64,000 nt of DNA from assembly GCF_000384075.1 (NCBI RefSeq), contig NZ_KB913025.1, forward strand, positions 746,118 through 810,117, given 5' to 3'. This DNA comes from Methylovulum miyakonense HT12 (lineage in GTDB: Bacteria > Pseudomonadota > Gammaproteobacteria > Methylococcales > Methylomonadaceae). Each line of letters begins with the position of its first letter. Positions within the stretch are counted from its first letter, which is position 1. The notes under the pieces are model-generated. The model was not told the origin of the DNA and made no database searches. It saw only the letters and a program-made list of their open reading frames with translations. Positions 20,604 to 29,764 of the stretch are shown here, piece by piece. The position numbers were made by a program, and so were the translations under genes.

Positions 20604-20966
20604 ATGATTAAAACCATCCACCTTACTTTTATATTGCTGTCCATTTTCAGCTTTGTCGGACGGGTTATCTTGTCAGAAACCCACCCTAGCCTGCTCAAAC
20701 AGCCCGTCATGAAAGTCGCACCGCACATCATCGACACCTTGTTATTGCTCAGCGGCATCATCCTGGTCTTTCAGGGATCATGGCTATCCGGCGAAAGCAC
20801 TTGGTTACTGGCCAAGGTGCTGGCATTATTAGGTTACATCGGTTTGGGCGTCGTGACCATGCGCACACGCGGCACAACCCGCTGGCTGGCATTTGCTGGT
20901 ACGATGGCGTGTTTTGTTTATATCGGCATAGTCGCCGTCACCAAAAACCCTTTGTTCTTCTTGTAG
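20604..20966 (+). CDS. SirB2-family integral membrane protein
   Basis: 120 residues from ATG 20604 (MIKTIHLTFILLSI); in-frame codons before it lack a ribosome-binding site. Four transmembrane helices are apparent. The pattern IKTIHLTFILLSIFSFVGR, then PHIIDTLLLLSGI, then WLLAKVLALLGYIGLG matches SirB2 (PF04247). The family's biochemical role is not established. It is about 100 bp downstream of the fructosamine-kinase-like gene. Confidence 0.82.
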   Translation: MIKTIHLTFILLSIFSFVGRVILSETHPSLLKQPVMKVAPHIIDTLLLLSGIILVFQGSWLSGESTWLLAKVLALLGYIGLGVVTMRTRGTTRWLAFAGTMACFVYIGIVAVTKNPLFFL

Positions 20967-21148
20967 TTAACACGGGCAAACAACCTCCTAACCGCTTTTG
21001 TCTGCTTAACCTTGCCCCTCCATTTCAGTGCCGCCTTGGCGCTGAAATAACTTATGGCGGATCCCGGTGCTTCAAATGGCCAAGTTTTTGAGGGGGAAAC
21101 TGCTTTTCCCCCGCGGCTTACAGATATTGCCGTTAATGGCTTGACAAG

Positions 21149-21177
21149 GTGACAGTGTTTTGAAACCTAGCTACAAT
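21149..21177 (+). promoter_or_regulatory. candidate promoter of the EPS export operon
   Basis: GTGACA (21149-21154), a 17-bp spacer and TACAAT (21172-21177), 42 bp before the Wza-like ATG. A perfect TTGACA lies 8 bp further upstream but at a non-standard distance. The same gap holds two hairpins: ATTTCAGTGCC/GGCGCTGAAAT near 21022-21048 and GGGGGAAA/TTTTCCCCC near 21093-21113. Neither has a good U-run. Confidence 0.5.
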
Positions 21178-21219
21178 CGGACGCCAGACAATTATTACAG
21201 TCTTACCGTTTAAAACACT

Positions 21220-22227
21220 ATGGCCCATCCCTTTGCCCGACTTATCATCGCCTGCTACCTGTCATTACTGTCTGCGTGCGGGGCATGGGAAAGTATTCCC
21301 GATGCTACGGGCCATGCTGAAAAAGCGTTTACCGTTCCGGACCGCTCGACCCGCTATTCCAATATAAGCGCGGTTGAGGCGTTTAAGGCCGACACCAAAA
21401 AAATCACCGATTACCTGTTATACGACGGCGATGACATTAACATTGAAGTCATCGGCAGGCCGGAATTGTCGGGTGTGCAGCGCATAGGGCCGGATGGCCG
21501 GATTACCTTATCGGTGGTCGGTTCGGTGTCGGTGCGTAACCTCACCCGCGAACAAGCCGCCGAAACCATCAATACCGCCCTGTCACCGTATTATTTGAAT
21601 ATTTTCACCACGGTGCGCGTCGAGCATTACAATTCCAACCGCGTGATCATTATTGGCCGTGTCGAACATCCTGGCGAGCTGCTGTTCAATACGCCACCAA
21701 ATTTGCTGGACATCCTTGCCCAAGCGGGTGGCATGCCGCTATTGCGTAAAGAACAGGTGCTGACGCGCTGCGCCATTATCCGCAAAGAAAAGATACTCTG
21801 GATAGACCTGACACGTTTGCTGACGGGTGACATCAGCTTAAACGTGCCGTTGCAACGTAATGATGTGGTGTATATTCCTGATGCGACCGACACGTCGGTG
21901 TTTGTCTTGGGCGCGGTCAATACGCCGGGGGTTTTACGGCTAACGCCACAAATGTCGTTTATGGACGCCTTGGGCCAGGCGGGAGGCTTGACCAAAGACG
22001 GCAATACCCATGACATCCACCTCATCCGCCCCAGCGCCAACGTCAATATGAAAATCGACCTGACCGATTTGTTAAAACCGCAACAGCAATTAAATGTCGC
22101 CATCAACGAAGGCGACATCATTTTCGTGCCTCGGCATGGGGTCAGCAAAATTGGTTATATCGTGCAACAAATCAACCCCTTCAGCACCCTTTTTACCATT
22201 AGCCAAATAGGCGCGGTCGTCCCTTAA
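21220..22227 (+). CDS. Wza-like polysaccharide export lipoprotein
   Basis: 335 residues. The N-terminal lipoprotein signal ends in the lipobox LSAC at residues 17-20. A poly-export domain follows (YLLYDGDDINIEVIGRPELSGVQRIGPDGRITLSVVGSVSVRNLT as overall context). Two SLBB-like domains are seen around VIIIGRVEHPGELLF and VFVLGAVNTPGVLRL. Proteins of this family form the outer-membrane channel for exopolysaccharide or capsule. The gene overlaps the next ATG (TAATG), implying an export operon with the Wzc-like gene. Confidence 0.9.
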   Translation: MAHPFARLIIACYLSLLSACGAWESIPDATGHAEKAFTVPDRSTRYSNISAVEAFKADTKKITDYLLYDGDDINIEVIGRPELSGVQRIGPDGRITLSVVGSVSVRNLTREQAAETINTALSPYYLNIFTTVRVEHYNSNRVIIIGRVEHPGELLFNTPPNLLDILAQAGGMPLLRKEQVLTRCAIIRKEKILWIDLTRLLTGDISLNVPLQRNDVVYIPDATDTSVFVLGAVNTPGVLRLTPQMSFMDALGQAGGLTKDGNTHDIHLIRPSANVNMKIDLTDLLKPQQQLNVAINEGDIIFVPRHGVSKIGYIVQQINPFSTLFTISQIGAVVP

Positions 22228-24323
22228 TGGCGGAATCCCAGCTTACCCCCGTAGCCAGCGAATCGGTGCCGACCGGGGCGATCATGCCCTTGGTCAGCCT
22301 GAAAAAGCATTGGAAAATCAGTGCCGGGGTGTTTGTGGTAATGGCTTTGCTTGGCATCCCCGTCGCGTGGAAAAAAGGCACCTCTTATTATGCCGTCACC
22401 GCCGTGGTACATGTCGCCCCACGTGTCGCCACCATCCTGCAAGACAGCAAGGAACAGGAAATCCCCTCCTACCAGCAATATCTGCAATTTTTGACGCAAC
22501 AAGCCAGCACGGTGGCACGCTATGACATCGTTCTGGAGGCCTTAAAAAGGCTGGGCAATAAACGTTATGTCTGGCAATTGCCTGACGAAGAAGACCGCCG
22601 CGCCGCCGAACGCTTACAGGCGGCGCTGGTTGTGAAACCTGTCAAAGACACCTATTTGTTTTCGGTGACATTGGAATCGGACAAAAAAGACTATCTGGAT
22701 GACATCGTCAATACCGTCATTGCCGTGTACTTTGAAGAAGCGCGTAAGGATTTGATGCTCTATGCCTCGAAAGAACGGCTGGCGTTTTTGTACGGGCAAC
22801 GTAAAAAATTTCAGGACATCGTTACCGAGAAGAAAAAACACCTGTCCGATATAGCCCAAGAAATCAGTGTCACGACCTTTGTTGATAACGCCCCCAACCC
22901 TTACGATGACTTGCTGGCGGACAGCCAAAAAGCTTATTCCGTCGCCCAACGCGAACGCATGGCGGCGGAAGCCGGTTTGCAGTTGTTCGAAAACCCTAAA
23001 GACGCGAAGGCCTCCGCCGCGCTCGAATCGCTGGTGTCCGAACAAGTCTATAAAGACCAGGGCCTGTACAGCCTGAAAGCCAATATGTATTTAAGGCGCA
23101 GCAAATTGGTCGAACAAATCAGCGGCTTGGACGTGAAGCATCCGTGGCACGAACAAATCAAAAAACAACTGGCGGTGATTGAAGCGGAAGTGGTCGAGGC
23201 GACGACGCAATTGAGCAATGATGTCAAACGCATGTTGCTGGAAGAGCGCCGCTCAAAAGTCACGCTCACCCGGCAAATCGAACAGGGCTTGTTGGCGCAA
23301 ATCACGGAACAAAAGAAACGCGCGTCTTGGTTTTCCAATAATTACAATGAAGCCCTGACCTTGACGCAGGATATAAAACGTTTTTACCAGCAATTGGAAA
23401 CGGTCGAAAACCGCATCAATTTCATTGAGTTGGAATCCAACGCCCCCGGTTATATCCGTATGGAAAGCTATGCCAGGCCGCCGGAACAAGCGATACGCGG
23501 CGGCAAGAAAAAAATCTTTATTATCTTTGTGGTGCTGGGCGGGATTCTCGGCTTAATCGTGCCCATCATCATGGATTTGTTGGATCGCCGCATCAAAACC
23601 GCCGGACAAGTCGAGAAATTGCTGGGCTACAAACCCTTGGCGGCTTTATTGGAAAACGGCCAAGACGGTGTCCCGTCCCATATCATCGCCGACCAGAAAC
23701 GCCGCTTGGCCTTGGCCCTGAACCGCGAACGCCTGCGCTCTGCCAAAGCCAGCAACTTGATTTTATTGACTGCAGTCACGCATGACAGCAACACCACATC
23801 ATTGGCATTTGATTTGGCGCGGGATTTTGGCAATATGGACGTCAGTGCCGTGGTCGTGGAAGTCAACACCCTTAAAGCCGATGCCCGTTATGTCACAGAC
23901 CCAATAAAAGCGGGCGTGTTTGATTTGATCGTAGATGCTGATATAACCGTGCAACAAATCGTCAGCCCGGCCGATTCCGGTTACCCTGACCGTATCGCCC
24001 TAAGCATGCCGGAAGACGGCCTGTTGTTCGGTTATTTGCGCCTGCAAGCCGCGCTGGGGAAATTGTCGGAACAATATGCGATGGTCATCCTCGATGCCGC
24101 ACCCATTTTATTGTCCGCCGACGTGGAGTTCTTCGCCAGCATCAGTGACATTACCCTGTTGTTGATCGCCGCCCAAGAAACCCAACCTGGGGAAATCAAA
24201 CGCGCCGTGCAAGTGCTGGAACGCGTGGATCCCAAAGTCATTAGCTTTATCGTCACCCGTTTGAAGGTTTTTAAAGGTGGCGGGTATTATTCCAAGGTTT
24301 ATGCCCAAACACCTGCAACATAA
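22227..24323 (+). CDS. Wzc/GumC-like chain-length protein with degenerate kinase domain
   Basis: 698 residues. It has a Wzz-type N-terminal segment with a transmembrane helix at about residues 31-50, a long coiled-coil periplasmic region (about 150-410) and a second transmembrane helix at about 428-450. The C-terminal cytoplasmic domain resembles bacterial tyrosine kinases. The P-loop position reads HDSNTTSLAFDLA near residue 515, where active enzymes have GEGKTTT, so the nucleotide-binding Lys is Asn. The Walker B position is VILDAAPIL. The tail keeps a small tyrosine cluster (YYSKVY). It is probably a non-catalytic co-polymerase; this is inference from the motif loss. Confidence 0.85.
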   Translation: MAESQLTPVASESVPTGAIMPLVSLKKHWKISAGVFVVMALLGIPVAWKKGTSYYAVTAVVHVAPRVATILQDSKEQEIPSYQQYLQFLTQQASTVARYDIVLEALKRLGNKRYVWQLPDEEDRRAAERLQAALVVKPVKDTYLFSVTLESDKKDYLDDIVNTVIAVYFEEARKDLMLYASKERLAFLYGQRKKFQDIVTEKKKHLSDIAQEISVTTFVDNAPNPYDDLLADSQKAYSVAQRERMAAEAGLQLFENPKDAKASAALESLVSEQVYKDQGLYSLKANMYLRRSKLVEQISGLDVKHPWHEQIKKQLAVIEAEVVEATTQLSNDVKRMLLEERRSKVTLTRQIEQGLLAQITEQKKRASWFSNNYNEALTLTQDIKRFYQQLETVENRINFIELESNAPGYIRMESYARPPEQAIRGGKKKIFIIFVVLGGILGLIVPIIMDLLDRRIKTAGQVEKLLGYKPLAALLENGQDGVPSHIIADQKRRLALALNRERLRSAKASNLILLTAVTHDSNTTSLAFDLARDFGNMDVSAVVVEVNTLKADARYVTDPIKAGVFDLIVDADITVQQIVSPADSGYPDRIALSMPEDGLLFGYLRLQAALGKLSEQYAMVILDAAPILLSADVEFFASISDITLLLIAAQETQPGEIKRAVQVLERVDPKVISFIVTRLKVFKGGGYYSKVYAQTPAT

Positions 24324-24466
24324 ACCCCTGCCAACAACTGGGCGGCCACTATTCATGGCCGATGGCCTAAGTCTAGTGGCCAATTAAGATCAAAAGCCAA
24401 ACGGCCTGGTTATTTTGCCCAGGCCGCCCCGTTGACTGTTTTATTGGCTCCAAACCCTGCCAAGCC

Positions 24467-25786
24467 TCAGGCAATCACCGACATGTCAATGGCAAAACTG
24501 TCCGACTGGGTGCTTTGGGAAGTCCAAAGCACAAAATTCGTGCCTAAGCCCAAGAACTCCTTAACCATCATATAATCCGTTTGCATGAAATTGCTGATAG
24601 TTATATCCACTTCCGTGCTGAGGACTTCGTTGGTTTTCCAAACGGTGTCCACGGCAAACTGGAGCGAACTGGTGGAAATGACCGGGAACTCACTGGTGTT
24701 GATATGCCCTGAATACCAATTCACACAACCGCTCGCCACACTGGCCGATGTTGTGGAACCGTCAAATGGCGTGTTTTGGGCGTAAAGCCAGCTAGACGCG
24801 GTTTGTTGTTTGATATACCAATCCGTTATATTTTCAGTTGTTGAACTCGAATAGGTATAGCCGCCACTCACGCCATTGTTATTGAAGCCTATATTGACGG
24901 ATGAACCGGTAGTGACTTGGGTGACATCATTGGTATTGCTCGGTGAACTGGCATACCAAAAAAGCGAAGCCGGTGCTTCATAGGTTGGCGAAAGCGCGGC
25001 GATAATCCATCCATAATTGTCGTCATCTGTATTGCTCATGCCATTATTTTGGAAAATGCCTGTTTCCAATAACCCCAAATATTGGAAAGCCCCACTTTGC
25101 GGGGCATTGTTGAGCGCCCCTTGGAACGTATAAGTCAGCAGCAATGAGATAGATTTAGAGGGCGGCGGCCCCATGCCAGTATCCGAATTGACTGACCCGC
25201 TGGCAGTATAAGAATGGGGGCTTGAATACACCCACTGTTGCCAAACCAATTCAGATGGCGGCGAAGACGCGGTGTCCGGCTCGACAACCGTATCAATGGC
25301 GGCTAGGAACAACTCCACATCGGCGTCAGTGAGCGGTTGCACTTGTTCAACATCCTGGAACGCAATTTGTGGGGGAAAGGTTTCTTTTACGCCATTGGCG
25401 TCACCGAGTACGGCTTGGCTTACGGATGCCACCATGCCCTTGCTGTCACCCGCTTCAACGATACGGTAGCGCGAAACTCCCGTAGCAACTTGTTGCTTAA
25501 CCACATAGTAGCCTATGCTGGCCCCTTTAGACCTAAAGCCAATATGCTTAGCTACCGCTTGCTTATGCCCATCAGTGGGGTCTAACAGCAATAACGCCGC
25601 CCCCGCATCAAGGGAGGCAAACACCACACTGACATCACTAGGGAAACAAGTGCTTGCATCAATTACGACGAGGTCACCCGCACCCAAAGCTTCATCGCTA
25701 CTATAGCCTGACACGGTGGCACCCAAACTCAGTTTAGTGTAAATAGGGTTGTTTATATTGCCACTTGCGAGTGTTCTTATTTGCAT
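24467..25786 (-). CDS. unknown Ser/Thr/Asn-rich protein inside the EPS locus
   Basis: 439 residues from ATG 25786 with an AGAGAGGAAAT ribosome-binding site; an in-frame upstream start at 25828 would add 14. There is no obvious N-terminal signal peptide or membrane helix. The first ~170 residues look globular and mixed; the rest is rich in Ser, Thr, Asn, Gly, Tyr and Trp with alternating patterns such as SGGYTYSSSTTENITDWYI, suggesting a beta-rich fold. It vaguely recalls beta-pore-forming toxin or adhesin folds, but I cannot assign a family. It is convergent with the Wzc-like gene and divergent from the GT4 gene. Confidence 0.7.
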   Translation of the reverse strand: MQIRTLASGNINNPIYTKLSLGATVSGYSSDEALGAGDLVVIDASTCFPSDVSVVFASLDAGAALLLLDPTDGHKQAVAKHIGFRSKGASIGYYVVKQQVATGVSRYRIVEAGDSKGMVASVSQAVLGDANGVKETFPPQIAFQDVEQVQPLTDADVELFLAAIDTVVEPDTASSPPSELVWQQWVYSSPHSYTASGSVNSDTGMGPPPSKSISLLLTYTFQGALNNAPQSGAFQYLGLLETGIFQNNGMSNTDDDNYGWIIAALSPTYEAPASLFWYASSPSNTNDVTQVTTGSSVNIGFNNNGVSGGYTYSSSTTENITDWYIKQQTASSWLYAQNTPFDGSTTSASVASGCVNWYSGHINTSEFPVISTSSLQFAVDTVWKTNEVLSTEVDITISNFMQTDYMMVKEFLGLGTNFVLWTSQSTQSDSFAIDMSVIA

Positions 25787-25828
25787 ATTTCCTCTCTTGT
25801 TATTTTTAAATTTTGCATTAACAACCAA

Positions 25829-26135
25829 ACCCTTCCCTGAGAATTGTTCATATATTGGACGCAGGGTCAGTTCATAAATTTCCTTAGCGATTCACGGGAC
25901 AACAACCGCGTTTTTACGATAGCAAAAAATGTATATTAAAAATATTAAGTATTACCGTAATAAAAGTGAATTTTACTCAGAACCCAAAGCAAACCTTGAT
26001 GCCCCCCGTCAACTATGGATTAATGTTGACTTAAATTGGATGTTATGGAGAAATAACAAGAAACGCCCTATCACCAACAATTCATGAAATGAGATAACGG
26101 CTGGTTGATAACCATTTGATTCAGGAGGAACGACA
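25829..26135 (+). promoter_or_regulatory. divergent intergenic region before the GT4 gene
   Basis: AT-rich stretch serving both directions. A strong AGGAGG ribosome-binding site at 26122-26127 precedes the GT4 ATG. A possible promoter TTGACT-N17-AGAAAT lies near 26030. No hairpin with a U-run and no gene is seen. Confidence 0.4.
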
Positions 26136-27215
26136 ATGCAAGCAACACGCCTGCTATACCTGTTACACAGCGGCAATCTCTACGGCACGGAACGCATGGC
26201 CTTGGTGACTTTGCAAGGTTTGCAGAATGACCTGACCCCGTTATTATTCGCCCCGCCCGGCCCAGTACACGCCGAAGCGCAACGTTTAGGCATAGAATCC
26301 CATATCTTTAACGGCAGCAAGGATTTGCTCAAACAACTGCCCGTTGTTCTGAAAAACAACCAACGCATCGCCGTCTGCGCCACAGGCGTTTCCCATTCGC
26401 TGATATTTCTGTTCCTCAATCTGCGTTACCGCCTAAAAAACGTCCATCTGCACCTGGTGCATGGCGGCACTGACGAACGCCTGAGTTACGGCAGAAAAAA
26501 AATCCTCAACTATTTGCCGATAACCTTAGTCGCCGTTTCTAACTTTGTCCGCGAACGTTTGCTCGCGCATGGTGTGCGCGACCAACAAATCAAAGTATTG
26601 GAAAACTTCCTGCCTGACGAGCAAATCGACACGGCATTGCAACGTCCGCGTTTTACGCAAGATGGCATCCGCAAAGTCATCGTCGTCTCGCGTGTCGATC
26701 CGATCAAGCGCATTGATGTGTTGTTGGACGCGCTGGATTTAGAACCTGCCTTGGCGAATCTTGAATTCCGTATCCTAGGCACAGGCTGGGATTTGGACGC
26801 TTTCCGCGAGCGGGTGAAAAATACCCATCCTAACGTCAATTTCGTCGGTTTTAGCGAGCAAGTCGCCGAAGAACTCACTGCCAGCGATTTACTATTGCAT
26901 TGCTGTCCTGAAGAACCGTTTGGCCTAGCGATTTTGGAAGCCATGGCGGCGAAAGTTCCCGTGTTATTGCCTAATGCCGGCGGTGCTGGCAGCTTGATCC
27001 CTGACTTGGATTTAACCGATACAGCTACTACTGGTTTGCATTTCCAAGCCAACGACCCGCAAGACTTGGCTAAACAACTCCTCCGTTTACAAACCGCCAC
27101 CGCCGCGCAACTCAATAACATGGCGGACAATGCCCACCAGCGCTTATGGCAACACTATTCTAGCCACGCGCGTTTGCAAGATTACCGCGCCCAATTTGCC
27201 GAGGTTATAGCATGA
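26136..27215 (+). CDS. glycosyltransferase family 4 (GT-B)
   Basis: 359 residues. The C-terminal GT4 domain is recognisable from VIVVSRVDPIKRIDVLLDALD, NLEFRILGTGWDL, and the donor-binding E-x7-E region CPEEPFGLAILEAMAAKVPVL. The N-terminal acceptor domain opens with LLYLLHSGNLYGTERMALVTL. It probably adds one sugar to the lipid-linked repeat unit at the inner membrane; donor and linkage cannot be told. Its stop overlaps the GT2 start (ATGA). Confidence 0.9.
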   Translation: MQATRLLYLLHSGNLYGTERMALVTLQGLQNDLTPLLFAPPGPVHAEAQRLGIESHIFNGSKDLLKQLPVVLKNNQRIAVCATGVSHSLIFLFLNLRYRLKNVHLHLVHGGTDERLSYGRKKILNYLPITLVAVSNFVRERLLAHGVRDQQIKVLENFLPDEQIDTALQRPRFTQDGIRKVIVVSRVDPIKRIDVLLDALDLEPALANLEFRILGTGWDLDAFRERVKNTHPNVNFVGFSEQVAEELTASDLLLHCCPEEPFGLAILEAMAAKVPVLLPNAGGAGSLIPDLDLTDTATTGLHFQANDPQDLAKQLLRLQTATAAQLNNMADNAHQRLWQHYSSHARLQDYRAQFAEVIA

Positions 27216-28210
27216 ACCAGCCACTGGTTTCCGTCGTCGTCATAGGCCGCAACGAAGGCCAACGCCTCGCCGAATGCTTAGATTCCATTAACAACACCCA
27301 GATTGCGGGCGGATTGGAAATCATCTACGTCGATTCCAATTCCCACGACGGTAGCCCTGAACTCGCCGAACAACGCGGCGCAAAAGTCCTACGCGTCATC
27401 CCCAAACGCCCGTGCGCGGCGATAGGCCGCAACGCCGGATGGCGCGAATCGCAAGCCGAATTCATCCTATTTTTAGACGGCGACACCCGCCTGCACCCCG
27501 ATTTTCTGCCCGCCGCACTGCAAGCCTTGGCAGAAAATCCCGAAGTCGCCATCGTCTGGGGACACCGCCGCGAACGCTATCCCGACCGCACGCTGTACAA
27601 CCGAGTATTAGATTTAGATTGGATTTACGCACCCGGCATCACCGATTTCTGCGGCGGCGATGCGTTGATGCGCCGCGAAGTATTGGCAAACGTCGATGGC
27701 TTTAGCGAAGATTTGATCGCTGGCGAAGAACCGGAACTCTGCCAACGCATCCGCGCCCTAGGCCACACCATCCTGCACATCGACCAGCCCATGACCGACC
27801 ACGACCTCGCCATGACCCGCTGGCAAGCCTACTGGAAACGCGCCCTCAGAGCCGGACACGCCTACGCAGAAGTCTCGCAACGCATGAAAAACACCGCCTT
27901 CCCGTTATGGGTCAGCGAATGCAAACGCAACGCCATTCATGTCAGTGTGTTATTGGGGATGTTGTTGGGTGCGCTAGGCTTGACGGTGCTACTTGGCGAT
28001 CCCCTGCCATTAGTTGGTTTAGTCTTGGCCTATAGCTTTTTAATCGTCCGCTCAGCGTACAAAGCGAGATGGAAATGCCGCCAGCCTGTGACTTTGTTGC
28101 TCTATGGCGTGCATTCGCATTTGCAGCAAATACCGATAGCATTGGGGCAGTTGGGGTATTGGTACAACCGGATTAGGAATCGACGGCAGGGGTTAATTGA
28201 GTATAAGTAA
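27212..28210 (+). CDS. glycosyltransferase family 2 with C-terminal membrane segment
   Basis: 332 residues. The GT-A fold opens with PLVSVVVIGRNEGQRLAECLDSI, and the metal-binding DxD lies in FLFLDGDTRLHPD as LDGDTRLHP. Acceptor-site features are DFCGGDALMRREVL and EDLIAGEEPELCQRI. One or two hydrophobic helices around HVSVLLGMLLGALGLTVLL and LVGLVLAYSFLIV anchor it to the membrane. It overlaps the GT4 gene by 4 bp, so both act in the same EPS pathway. Confidence 0.9.
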   Translation: MNQPLVSVVVIGRNEGQRLAECLDSINNTQIAGGLEIIYVDSNSHDGSPELAEQRGAKVLRVIPKRPCAAIGRNAGWRESQAEFILFLDGDTRLHPDFLPAALQALAENPEVAIVWGHRRERYPDRTLYNRVLDLDWIYAPGITDFCGGDALMRREVLANVDGFSEDLIAGEEPELCQRIRALGHTILHIDQPMTDHDLAMTRWQAYWKRALRAGHAYAEVSQRMKNTAFPLWVSECKRNAIHVSVLLGMLLGALGLTVLLGDPLPLVGLVLAYSFLIVRSAYKARWKCRQPVTLLLYGVHSHLQQIPIALGQLGYWYNRIRNRRQGLIEYK

Positions 28211-28366
28211 ACTTCTGCGTGGCGTGTTAAGGGCTTCAATCACAAAGGTTTTGCCTTCCAAACGCAATTCCACCTCATCCTCAAAGCTATAGGTCTCCAA
28301 TAAGCCAACCCGAATAATCAATCCGCGTGAATTGCCAATTTTCTTAATTGCGTACGCATAAAGAGC
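28193..28366 (-). pseudogene. MazE/AbrB-type antitoxin remnant
   Basis: An open stretch of about 57 codons on the minus strand reads YAIKKIGNSRGLIIRVGLL and ends IEALNTPRR. KIGNSRG is the hallmark of the SpoVT/AbrB fold of MazE-type antitoxins. No start codon is visible: the frame opens just after a TAA. No toxin gene follows, so I treat it as a decayed fragment. It overlaps the end of the convergent GT2 gene by 18 bp. Confidence 0.55.
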
Positions 28367-28512
28367 TAATAATTTGAAACGTTAGGCTAACATGAGGTGC
28401 TACCAAAGGGCTGTTTGAACGGATGTATTACCATGTTCATAAGGTTTTGAAAATATGGTCGAAAACGTTGGATTAGAAAATCCTGCAAGTATTTAATTCC
28501 ATCCATACAAAT

Positions 28513-29685
28513 TTACTTTTTATCAAATTCAGCCTGCCATTTATTGGCAGATTCTTGTGCCTCTACAATTTGTTCAGGAGTCATACGTTTTTCAGTTATA
28601 GATTTATTCTTTATAGCCGATAAGTCACCATTTCTGGCCGCAAGGTTAAACCATTTATGCGCTTCCATAAAATTTTGTGCAACGCCTAACCCCTTCAAAT
28701 ACATTAAACCGAGATTGTATTGAGCCGACAGATAATTCTGTTCAGCTAGTTTACTATACCAAAAAACAGCTTCTTTATAATTTTGGGCTATTCCTTGACC
28801 ATTATTGAGCATCACGCCTAACTTAAATTGTGCAAGCGAATAACCTTGTTTGGCAGATTTGCTATACCAAAAAAACGCTTGTTTATAACCTTGATTGACT
28901 CCTCGGCCTTCATTGTAGATTTCACCAAGTTTGAATTGCGCTTCTGGATTATCCTGTTCACTCGCCTTCTGATACCAAAAAAGGGCTTGTTTAACATCTT
29001 TTTCAACTCCTTCACCTCTAGCGTACATATCCGCAAGAAGAAGCTGTGAATTTGGATTACCTTTTTCAGCCAGTTTTCTATACAAAAAGGCTACTTGTTT
29101 AAAATCTTGACTCACACCTTGTCCTTTAGCATACATTTCAGCAAGCTTGAATTGTGCATCTGGATTATCAAGTTCAATAGCTTTGTGAAACCAAAAAATG
29201 GCTTGTTTATAATCTTGCTCTACACCTTGACCGTTAAAATACATCAAGCCAAGCTTAAATTTTGCACAAGGATAATTCTGTCCCGCAGCTTTACGATACC
29301 AATTAACTGCTTCTTGATAATCTTTTTCAACACCGCCCCCATTTAAATACTTTTCGCCAAGGTCATATTGTGCATATTGATGATTATGCTCAGCAGCTTT
29401 TCTCAACAACAAAATAGCCGCATCTTTGTAATTTTCTCGATCTTCAAGCAGATTAGCAAGTTCATAGAATGCTTCGGGATTTTCGTTTTTAGCCAGTTTT
29501 AATGTTTGGTTTATGTTCTTGGGAAGATTTATTATAGGTTTATAACTACAAGTTTTTTGTTCATCCGCATAATATGTTCTACCTTCATCATCCGTGTATT
29601 TATAGATTTTTGAAATAGCTGATTGGCTAATTACAAAATAGAATATCAACACTACTAACCAGATATTTTGGCGTAATTTATACAT
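28513..29685 (-). CDS. secreted Sel1-repeat protein with DUF4124-like N-terminus
   Basis: 390 residues. The N-terminal hydrophobic signal (LVVLIFYFVISQSAIS) is followed by a short KIYKYTDDEGRTYYAD segment typical of DUF4124, then about nine Sel1-like repeats of 36 residues (A..QYDLGEKYLNGGGVEKDYQEAV type) to the C-terminus. Sel1 repeats form solenoid scaffolds for protein binding. It is visibly richer in A/T than the glycosyltransferase genes and sits between them and an IS4 element, which suggests acquisition (inference). The client is unknown. Confidence 0.82.
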   Translation of the reverse strand: MYKLRQNIWLVVLIFYFVISQSAISKIYKYTDDEGRTYYADEQKTCSYKPIINLPKNINQTLKLAKNENPEAFYELANLLEDRENYKDAAILLLRKAAEHNHQYAQYDLGEKYLNGGGVEKDYQEAVNWYRKAAGQNYPCAKFKLGLMYFNGQGVEQDYKQAIFWFHKAIELDNPDAQFKLAEMYAKGQGVSQDFKQVAFLYRKLAEKGNPNSQLLLADMYARGEGVEKDVKQALFWYQKASEQDNPEAQFKLGEIYNEGRGVNQGYKQAFFWYSKSAKQGYSLAQFKLGVMLNNGQGIAQNYKEAVFWYSKLAEQNYLSAQYNLGLMYLKGLGVAQNFMEAHKWFNLAARNGDLSAIKNKSITEKRMTPEQIVEAQESANKWQAEFDKK

Positions 29686-29718
29686 TTAAATGTTTCCTAA
29701 ATCATTTTTTAAAGCTCG

Positions 29719-29743
29719 GTTGGGGTGAGGTACAAACCCCAAC
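29719..29743. repeat. REP-like palindrome
   Basis: GTTGGGGT and ACCCCAAC arms around a 9-nt loop. The same arms recur at 31241-31266 and in degenerate form at 32886-32929, flanking the RAYT gene. REP sequences are the usual substrates of RAYT transposases. Confidence 0.65.
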
Positions 29744-29764
29744 AATCTCATAAATATACCATTC

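Noticed and set aside
21093..21113. GGGGGAAA/TTTTCCCCC hairpin as a terminator of the SirB2-like gene
   Set aside because: No U-run follows on either strand; kept only as a note.
26510..27130. 206-codon minus-strand frame opposite the GT4 gene
   Set aside because: Shadow of the glycosyltransferase; Ser/Arg-rich composition typical of antisense reading.
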